Of a stretch of DNA of 54,922 nucleotides, positions 25,460 through 31,606 are shown one piece after another. Source of the stretch: Bacillota bacterium. GTDB taxonomy: Bacteria > Bacillota > Clostridia > Christensenellales > UMGS416. The notes below the pieces were generated by a model. That model worked only from the letters and a program-made list of their open reading frames with translations. It was not told the DNA's origin and did no database searches. Made by a program: the position numbers and the translations under genes. Within the stretch, counting starts at the first letter, position 1. Each line of letters starts with the position of its first letter. The stretch covers positions 1-54,922 of the forward strand of contig JAEYYW010000120.1 of assembly GCA_023428265.1 (NCBI GenBank). The letters are read 5' to 3'.

Positions 25460-26200
25460 TCAACTATGATATGGCGCAAGCTGCACATCGCCGGCTGCAC
25501 CGAGCTTGTCTCCCATGACCGCCACCGCGCCCAGCACGCCGTCCAGTTTCATGATCATCGCCAACGCCGCGGAGAGATCCTCACTCCGATGCAGCTTGTT
25601 GCCGAGGGCCGTCGCGGCAGCGTCAGCCAGCGCGGCGTCACCGGCAAGGATCATGGCAGCGTCGGCCCGTCCAAAGGAAATAGATGGCCCAACCCTGCCG
25701 GCGGAGGTGCAAACGCCCCACTCCCCCGGCGGCACTTTGAGCGCCACCTTCATGGAAAGCGGTGAGTCGCCGGCATAGAGCGCAACCAAGCGCTCCGTTT
25801 GGGTGAGGATATAGATATCGCCGCCATTTTCCACGATCACCTCGGCGCTCCGGGCTTTCAGAGCCCTGCCCACCGACTGGGCCACAGCGCCCGCCACGGC
25901 AGCCATCGGCCCCACACCGGCCTTCGCCGCGGCGGCATACATCCAGGAGACCGGCTCTTTCGCCTCCGGCCGGTTTGCCAGAGGATCAAACGAAGTCAAA
26001 AACTCAGGCCGCTGCCTGATCTCTCCCTCAATGGCTGCCCGCGCCGCGAGCAGCGCCACCCTTGCCGGGCCGTCCAGCTTGCTGCGGGCGCCAATGTAAA
26101 GGTCACTTTGGCCCTCGCACACGCGGAAATAAGCAAGACCGCCGGAAAACAACCGGCGGTAGTCCCGCTCGATGTGGTTTGGATCAATCCCCGACGGCAT
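25460..26200 (-). CDS. UPF0280 / COG2122 protein (ApbE-like fold)
   Basis: A 246-residue protein with the family's signature stretches: GPMAAVAGAVAQSVG, ENGGDIYI, TSAGRVGPSISFGRADAA and DAALADAAATALGN. The fold is related to ApbE flavin transferases. In Methanosarcina, COG2122 proteins have been linked to sulfur transfer for cysteine and homocysteine synthesis alongside COG1900 (from memory). It overlaps the NIL-ferredoxin gene by 17 bases, so the three are almost certainly co-translated. No secretion signal is present, unlike ApbE itself. Confidence 0.88.
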   Translation of the reverse strand: MPSGIDPNHIERDYRRLFSGGLAYFRVCEGQSDLYIGARSKLDGPARVALLAARAAIEGEIRQRPEFLTSFDPLANRPEAKEPVSWMYAAAAKAGVGPMAAVAGAVAQSVGRALKARSAEVIVENGGDIYILTQTERLVALYAGDSPLSMKVALKVPPGEWGVCTSAGRVGPSISFGRADAAMILAGDAALADAAATALGNKLHRSEDLSAALAMIMKLDGVLGAVAVMGDKLGAAGDVQLAPYHS

Positions 26201-26600
26201 AATTGACGGCCATCACCTTCAGCGGGCATGCCGCGATGCAAAGCTCGCAAACCAGGCATTTGTCCTGGTCGAAGCAGAGCTCCGCCCGATCATCCAGCAG
26301 AAGCGCCCCCGTGGGGCACACAGCCGTGCAGGCCCCGCAATGGGTGCACTGGTTGCCGTCCCACACAATGGAGCGGGAAAGCACCGTGACGGCCACGCCC
26401 TCATCGCGCAGAAATTGCACACCACGCTCCAGGTTTTCTTCCGCGCCGGTGAGCTCGATGGTCAGCTCCCCGGTCATGCCGGGGTTGATGTGGGCGGTCA
26501 GGATGCTGAAATCCAGGTCATAATCGCGAATCAGATGGGAGCTCACCGGCTTTCCGGTTCGCTCCGCGGGGAAGCGAAGCAGCAGCTTAATCTTCTTCAT
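26184..26600 (-). CDS. NIL-domain 2[4Fe-4S] ferredoxin
   Basis: A 138-residue protein. The NIL domain occupies about residues 1-72, with DFSILTAHINPGMTGELTIE. Two 4Fe-4S motifs follow: CTHCGACTAVCP and CLVCELCIAACP. In methanogens this protein type works with COG1900 to make homocysteine from aspartate semialdehyde and sulfide. ATG 26600 shares a base with the TGA of the DUF39 gene (TGATG) and has a strong AAAGGAGG. It is probably the electron donor or acceptor for the partner protein. Confidence 0.9.
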   Translation of the reverse strand: MKKIKLLLRFPAERTGKPVSSHLIRDYDLDFSILTAHINPGMTGELTIELTGAEENLERGVQFLRDEGVAVTVLSRSIVWDGNQCTHCGACTAVCPTGALLLDDRAELCFDQDKCLVCELCIAACPLKVMAVNYAVGD

Positions 26601-27754
26601 CAAATCTTCCCTCCTTTGAAGGGCCTGCACTTCCTGTCCTCGGGGAACATCGCAATCGGCTCCTGCAGCAGGAACTGCCCTGCGGCAATGCTCTGCTTGA
26701 GCAGATCTGCGATCTCACGGGCCAGCGCCAGTGAAGAAAGCGGCGCCGACACGACCGAGCGGCCATTGAGCTCCACCCTGCCGCTCCTGAGCTCGGCATA
26801 GCTCACCGGCCGGATCATGGGCCGGCTGCGTTCGCCGGTGGAGTAATCATACACCTCGGTATACAGCTCTTCGTTGGGCCGTGAAAGGTCATAAAGAAGG
26901 TCTTCATCCAGCACCGGCACCGGAATGCCCACGCCCAGATAAAGAGTACTGCCATAACCGCGCATGGTGGCGCCGCGCACATAGCGGGCGCTCATCTGCT
27001 TCATGTCGCCGATCAGCGCCAGCGTGGCGCCGGCGTCATTCACACCGCCCTCATACTCGGTGTGCACACGCTTGAACTGCGTGCCCTCCCAAGCCACATA
27101 GCCCTGGCCCCCTCCCAGAAAAATACGGGTGCCCATGCCGATGGCCCTCATCTTCGGGTCTTTCAGCAGCGGGCTCAACTCGCCGGAGGTGCTGTAGGTC
27201 ACGTTGCCGCAGCGGGGCAGCAACGTGCCCATATAGGTATAAATCGTCTTTCCGGAGGCGTTGGTCGCCGCTGAATAGTTTTGATAAGCGTTGCGGGGAT
27301 TATACAGATAGGCCTGGTTGAGCTCCTCCAGCGTCAGATCCGCTTCCACCTCGGTGCGCGGGTAGCAGTCGGTGCCTCTGGAAGTGGCACGAAGGCGCAC
27401 GGGCTTGCCGGCGATCAGGTCTTCAATCACATGAGCGCCGCCATAATCGATGCCTTGCGTGTCGGAAGCCTGCGTGGCGCCGATGTAGGTATCCACCGCC
27501 GCCAGGCCGCCATACGCCTGCACATCATTGAGCCAAATACCGGACATTCGGATCGGGGGGTTGGTGTGCCCGAAATTGAGGATCGCGCCGGAGCTGCACA
27601 TGGCGCCGAATGTGGCGCAGGTGACCACGTCCACCTTCTTGTGCACGGCCTTCACGCCCTCGTCCTTCACCATCTGCACCACTTCTTCGGCGGTGAAGAC
27701 CGCAGCCTTCTGCGAGCGGATTTTGTCGTTGATTTCGTCGAATGTTCTGAGCAA
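26600..27754 (-). CDS. DUF39 / COG1900 homocysteine biosynthesis protein
   Basis: About 384 residues. The conserved N-terminal stretch VDVVTCATFGAMCSSGAILN carries C46 and C53, and a further Cys lies in SRGTDCYPRTE. In methanogens COG1900 proteins, with the NIL-ferredoxin, replace the usual sulfhydrylase route to homocysteine. I chose TTG 27754: the promoter at 27789-27816 puts the transcription start near 27782, too late for the in-frame ATG at 27784, and GGGGTG lies six bases before the TTG. It is the first gene of a five-gene operon. Confidence 0.88.
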   Translation of the reverse strand: MLRTFDEINDKIRSQKAAVFTAEEVVQMVKDEGVKAVHKKVDVVTCATFGAMCSSGAILNFGHTNPPIRMSGIWLNDVQAYGGLAAVDTYIGATQASDTQGIDYGGAHVIEDLIAGKPVRLRATSRGTDCYPRTEVEADLTLEELNQAYLYNPRNAYQNYSAATNASGKTIYTYMGTLLPRCGNVTYSTSGELSPLLKDPKMRAIGMGTRIFLGGGQGYVAWEGTQFKRVHTEYEGGVNDAGATLALIGDMKQMSARYVRGATMRGYGSTLYLGVGIPVPVLDEDLLYDLSRPNEELYTEVYDYSTGERSRPMIRPVSYAELRSGRVELNGRSVVSAPLSSLALAREIADLLKQSIAAGQFLLQEPIAMFPEDRKCRPFKGGKI

Positions 27755-27788
27755 TGCTTTCACCCCAGTCCAAATGAATGTCATGTGA

Positions 27789-27816
27789 ATTATATCAGAG
27801 TATGCCGAGTTATCAA
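27789..27816 (-). promoter_or_regulatory. Promoter of the five-gene sulfur operon
   Basis: On the minus strand, TTGATA (27816-27811) and a perfect TATAAT (27794-27789) are 16 bases apart. The leader is only about 28 bases if the TTG start is right, so there is no room for a SAM riboswitch or T-box. Confidence 0.75.
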
Positions 27817-27880
27817 CATAAATAATCGATTAAGCCGTGTATGAGGGCATGGAAAAACATGCCTGCGCTGCTTGCCAGTG

Positions 27881-28780
27881 TCATTTCCCCTCATTCAGGA
27901 TGCACAACGTGGTTTCACGGTCCTTTGCCATCTGCGCGGCCAGGTGCTCCACCGACTCAAACTTCATTTCATCGCGGATCCGTGCCACCAGGCGCACGGT
28001 GACCACACTGCCGTAGAGGTCACCTTCAAAGCCGATCAGGTGGCTCTCGATCAAAAGCTCCTGGCCGTCGATGGTGGGCTTTACGCCAATGTTGACCATG
28101 GCCGGCCAAGCCTTGCCCTCCACATCCACAAAACAGGCATAAACACCCGCCTGCGGGATCACTTTCCCTTCCGGCGGCAGGATGTTTGCCGTGCGAAACC
28201 CCAACCTGCGGGCAAGCTGCCGCCCCGGCAGCACAATGCCTGCCAGCGCATACTCCCGCCCCAGCAGCAGAGCGGCGCGCGCCACATCACCGACCAGGAT
28301 GCATTGGCGGATCAACGTGCTGGAGACGGCCTGGTGGTCCCGACAAACCTGCGGGATCTCGAGCACGTCAAAGCCATGTTGGCCGCCCAACTGCCGCAAC
28401 ACTGCAATATCGCCGGCGGCGCCGCGGCCAAACCGGAACCCTTCTCCCACCACAACAGCCTTGAGGCTGCCGCATGCGGCAATACGGGCGATGAACTGCT
28501 CTGCAGACATCGCCATCAGTTCTTCGTTGAGTTCAGCCAGCACCACGGCAGAAAGCCCGAAGCTCTCAAGTAGTGCCAGCTTTTCTTCCCGGGATGTGAG
28601 CAGCAGCGTGCCCGGTCTAGGCTCAAAACTATAAGCGACTGCGGCAGCGGAGTGCTTCCGCGCCGTGTCAACAAGCGTATCAAGAATCATCCTGTGCCCG
28701 GTGTGCACACCGTCAAACTTGCCGATGCACAGCGCAAATGGCCCGCCAATCTGTGGAAAAAGCTCTGTGAATGCTTTCAT
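27881..28780 (-). CDS. ribF: Bifunctional riboflavin kinase / FAD synthetase
   Basis: A 299-residue RibF. The N-terminal nucleotidyltransferase domain has CIGKFDGVHTGHR and the later SSTLIR; the C-terminal flavokinase domain has GRQLARRLGFRTANI, GVYACFV and IESHLIGFEGDLYG. It makes FMN, then FAD. It overlaps the zinc-ribbon gene by four bases (ATGA). Locally, several flavoproteins would use its products. No FMN riboswitch is visible in front of the transcript. Confidence 0.96.
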   Translation of the reverse strand: MKAFTELFPQIGGPFALCIGKFDGVHTGHRMILDTLVDTARKHSAAAVAYSFEPRPGTLLLTSREEKLALLESFGLSAVVLAELNEELMAMSAEQFIARIAACGSLKAVVVGEGFRFGRGAAGDIAVLRQLGGQHGFDVLEIPQVCRDHQAVSSTLIRQCILVGDVARAALLLGREYALAGIVLPGRQLARRLGFRTANILPPEGKVIPQAGVYACFVDVEGKAWPAMVNIGVKPTIDGQELLIESHLIGFEGDLYGSVVTVRLVARIRDEMKFESVEHLAAQMAKDRETTLCILNEGK

Positions 28781-29223
28781 TTCTGCTCACCGCCATTCCT
28801 GGCTTGATCAACCTGCTCTGTGAGCAGATAAGACGCTACGATATGACCGGCGATCTCCGGAACCCGCTGTTGATCCTCAAAACAAACAACGTGCATCAAG
28901 CGGTGGGCAGATATGGACTCTGTCGTGATCAATCCCTCAATAGCAACGCAAAAATCTGAGAAGAAATTCACATAGAGCCCGTTCGCCTCCCCATGCATCG
29001 ACGCAAAGATGCTGCGCCTGCGCCATGATGCGCCGCCGGATGGAGGATACTCGCATGTAAACGAAACCTGCGCCTGCACACAGCCCAATAAGGCATGATA
29101 CAAGGGCAGCCATTCTGCCTTTTTGCCGTGAAAAGCAAGCTCAGGGCTGCCGCCGCTGAAGCATTTATGCGCTTGGTTGGCTCGTTTGAAGGTTTTCCCG
29201 CAGGTTGGGCAGGTCCAGTCCAT
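28777..29223 (-). CDS. Zinc-ribbon protein with DUF5655-like domain
   Basis: 148 residues. The start MDWTCPTCGKTFKRANQAHK holds a Cys pair and a following H-x-C, a single zinc knuckle. The rest resembles DUF5655 proteins of unknown function (NGLYVNFFSDFCVAIEGLI). I chose ATG 29223, preceded by AGGA at six bases; the longer upstream frame lacks a ribosome site. It is translationally coupled to ribF, but no link in function is known. Confidence 0.72.
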   Translation of the reverse strand: MDWTCPTCGKTFKRANQAHKCFSGGSPELAFHGKKAEWLPLYHALLGCVQAQVSFTCEYPPSGGASWRRRSIFASMHGEANGLYVNFFSDFCVAIEGLITTESISAHRLMHVVCFEDQQRVPEIAGHIVASYLLTEQVDQARNGGEQK

Positions 29224-29254
29224 TGCAAATCCTGTCACAAAAAAGAATGGTTGG

Positions 29255-29283
29255 ATTATATCACAAAGTGAAGGACAAACCAA
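29255..29283 (-). promoter_or_regulatory. Promoter of the zinc-ribbon/ribF transcript
   Basis: On the minus strand, TTGGTT (29283-29278) and TATAAT (29260-29255) are 17 bases apart. Read-through from truB is also possible. Confidence 0.5.
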
Positions 29284-29287
29284 ACCC

Positions 29288-30175
29288 TCAGGGCTGCACC
29301 AGCATTGTGCGCACCCTCAGGCATCCCTCGCCTGCCACGCCTCCGGCCACGGCGATTGCCACAAAGGTATCGTCCACATAAAGCCGGATCGCCTCGGCAG
29401 GCTCACCGCCATATGGCACGGTCATGCCGTTTAGCAGCCCTGCCGAGCCCTTCAGCGGGAAATCGGCCCGGGGCAGGTGCATCAGCGGGTAATCCATCGG
29501 CAGCAGCACTTCATGGGCATGGCGGCTCTTTGCCAGATCGGCAAGCTCCTCAATGGTTACGGTGTTTTCCAGTGTGAACATGCCGGAAGCCGTGCGAAGC
29601 AAATAGGTAAGGCAGCCATAGCAGCCCAGCGCCCGGCCGATGTCGGCGCAGAGCGTGCGCACATAGGTGCCCTTGGAGCAATTGATCCGAAGCAGCCAGC
29701 TGGCCGGGCCGGTGCGCTCCACCACCTCGAGGCCGTGGATCCCGATCTCCCGATGCTCCCGCGCGATTGTCTCACCGCTGCGGGCAATTTTGTAGAGTTT
29801 TTTCCCCTCATGCACCAGCGCCGAATACATCGGCGGCTGCTGCAGGATGGCGCCGCGAAACTGCGGCAGCACAGCCTCAAGTTCTGTATCTCCGATACCG
29901 GAGGGGTCTCCCCGGTGCAGCACAACGCCGTCGGCGTCCTGCGTGTCGGTTTCAAGACCCAGCGTGAGCTCGGCCAAATATTCCTTGTCCTTCTCCATGA
30001 TGTAGTCAAACAGTTTTGTGGCGCGCCCCAGGCAGAGCGGCAGCACGCCGGCGGCAAGCGGATCAAGGGTGCCGCTATGGCCGGATTTTCGCTGCCCGGT
30101 GATTGCCCGCACCGCAGCCACGGCGCTGCTGGAAGACATGCCGGATGGTTTTAAAAGGTTGATAAAGCCATTCAT
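29288..30175 (-). CDS. truB: tRNA pseudouridine(55) synthase
   Basis: A 295-residue TruB. The catalytic Asp is D38 in GHSGTLDPLAAGVL; other family stretches are KEYLAELTLGLETDTQDADG and the RNA-binding SKGTYVRTLCADIG. It modifies U55 in the T-loop of tRNAs. ATG 30175 overlaps the TGA of the DHH gene (ATGA). It is the last clear gene of the rimP-infB operon. Confidence 0.96.
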   Translation of the reverse strand: MNGFINLLKPSGMSSSSAVAAVRAITGQRKSGHSGTLDPLAAGVLPLCLGRATKLFDYIMEKDKEYLAELTLGLETDTQDADGVVLHRGDPSGIGDTELEAVLPQFRGAILQQPPMYSALVHEGKKLYKIARSGETIAREHREIGIHGLEVVERTGPASWLLRINCSKGTYVRTLCADIGRALGCYGCLTYLLRTASGMFTLENTVTIEELADLAKSRHAHEVLLPMDYPLMHLPRADFPLKGSAGLLNGMTVPYGGEPAEAIRLYVDDTFVAIAVAGGVAGEGCLRVRTMLVQP

Positions 30176-31131
30176 ATGCCGGAGATAGCGGCCATTGCCG
30201 CGTCTATGATTTTTTGCTCCGCTTCGGCCATCGGTGCGGCCAGTGTGCAGCCGGAAGCCTTTTTGTGGCCGCCGCCGCCGAAGCTTTTGGCAACCGAAGC
30301 CACGTCCGCTCCGCCGGAGGATCGCAGACTGACCTTCCAGTCGCCTGTTTGCGTCTCGCGCAGCAGCACGCCCACCTGCACCCCCTCGATTTCCACGGCG
30401 AAGTTCACGATGCTCTCGCACTCATCCGGCGTGGCGTTTAGCGCCTTCAGCGTGGTCTGGTCGATGCTGAGCAAGGCAACCTTGCCGCCGCCATACAATC
30501 TCAGGGAGTTGAGCGCCGTGCCGATGAGCCTGGTCTTTGACAGTGAGCGCCGGCGGAACACCCTGGCGCAGATCGCCTCAAAGGAAGCTCCCCGCTCCAT
30601 CAGGATGGCTGCGGTGCGGAGGCTTTCGGGGCGGGTGTAGTCAAAGGCAAACTGTCCGGTGTCGGTCACAATGCCGGTATAAAGGCAATCGGCAATGTCC
30701 GCAGTCACATTCTGGCCGCTTTCCAGCAGCAGGCCCGCAACAATCTCTGCAGTGGAGCCGGCCTTGTCATCCACAAGGTTCAGCTGGCAATAACGGGTGT
30801 TGGTGAAATGGTGGTCGATGTTGACTGTAACCGCAGCCTGCGCAAGCAGGTTTTCCCCGATGTCACCAAGCCGGTCAGCCGCGGCGCAGTCCACCGCCAC
30901 AAACAAGCGCGGCACTTCGTGTTCCGCCTTCACCTCGCCGCTTCCCGGCAGGAAGCGGTATAGCGCCGGGGCCGGGTCGGCACAATAGATGCCCACATCC
31001 TTGCCCAATGCTTTCAACCATAAAAAGACGGCCAGCCCCGCGCCCAGCGTGTCGCCGTCGGGCGTGCGGTGGCAGGCCACCAGGATCTTGCCCTTTTCGG
31101 TTGTGAGAGTCTCAATGATCTTCTGGCGCAT
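30172..31131 (-). CDS. nrnA: DHH-family phosphoesterase (NrnA-like)
   Basis: A 319-residue DHH/DHHA1 protein. Metal-binding motifs are HRTPDGDTLGAG, FVAVDCA, NIDHHFTN and TGIVTDTGQF; the DHHA1 end has SFGGGGHKKASG. Relatives degrade nanoRNA and pAp; some act on cyclic dinucleotides, so exact substrates are not certain. It overlaps rbfA by 20 bases and truB by 4, in the usual Firmicutes order. Confidence 0.92.
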   Translation of the reverse strand: MRQKIIETLTTEKGKILVACHRTPDGDTLGAGLAVFLWLKALGKDVGIYCADPAPALYRFLPGSGEVKAEHEVPRLFVAVDCAAADRLGDIGENLLAQAAVTVNIDHHFTNTRYCQLNLVDDKAGSTAEIVAGLLLESGQNVTADIADCLYTGIVTDTGQFAFDYTRPESLRTAAILMERGASFEAICARVFRRRSLSKTRLIGTALNSLRLYGGGKVALLSIDQTTLKALNATPDECESIVNFAVEIEGVQVGVLLRETQTGDWKVSLRSSGGADVASVAKSFGGGGHKKASGCTLAAPMAEAEQKIIDAAMAAISGI

Positions 31132-31495
31132 CGTTCTGATTACCCTGGCTGTCGTGGATTTTCTTCAATGTCTCCTGCAGCGCGATGCTGTGCTCGATGC
31201 TGCGGTCCGCCACAAACACCAGTTGGGGCACATGGCGGATCGTCATGCGCTGGCCCAGCTCGCGGCGCACAAAACCGGCGGCGCGCTTGAGCGCCTCCAC
31301 CGCGCCGACCAGCTGGTCGGGCGTGCCCAAAGTGCTGATGTGCACCTTGGCATAGCTCATATCAGCGGTGACCTCCACCGAAACCACACTGGTGAATTGC
31401 GGCACGGCGGGGTCCTTGATTTCGTTGGTGATGATGTCGCTGACGATCCGCTGGATTTCTCCGGCGACTCTGTCGCGGCGCACTTCGTTGCTCAA
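31112..31495 (-). CDS. rbfA: Ribosome-binding factor A
   Basis: About 127 residues with a KH-like fold: VAGEIQRIVSDIITNEIKDP at the start and YAKVHISTLG, RRELGQRMTIRHVPQLVFVAD later. It helps mature the 16S rRNA 5' end in 30S assembly. I prefer TTG 31495, eight bases after GGAG, which gives the usual RbfA N-terminus; an ATG at 31516 has no ribosome site. A 90-base spacer with a perfect hairpin separates it from infB. Confidence 0.93.
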   Translation of the reverse strand: MSNEVRRDRVAGEIQRIVSDIITNEIKDPAVPQFTSVVSVEVTADMSYAKVHISTLGTPDQLVGAVEALKRAAGFVRRELGQRMTIRHVPQLVFVADRSIEHSIALQETLKKIHDSQGNQNDAPEDH

Positions 31496-31555
31496 TTGGC
31501 TCACTCCGTTTGTCATTGGTAAGGTTAGTGTTGCAGGATACGCTGTGCTTATGTA

Positions 31556-31580
31556 ACGGGCCGGGCAGTGCCCGGCCCGT
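31556..31580. repeat. GC-rich palindrome in the infB-rbfA spacer, copy 2
   Basis: ACGGGCCGGGC / GCCCGGCCCGT is a perfect 11-bp stem with loop AGT, followed by ACTGACTATTGATTACTGAC. It could trim transcription into rbfA or be a dispersed element. Related palindromes lie at 1494 and 37227, and the ACTGACTA motif recurs at about 37373. Confidence 0.6.
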
Positions 31581-31606
31581 ACTGACTATTGATTACTGAC
31601 TACAGA

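Noticed and set aside
27755..27880. SAM riboswitch or T-box before the sulfur operon
   Set aside because: The predicted leader is about 28 bases, too short, and no aptamer sequence is upstream of the promoter.
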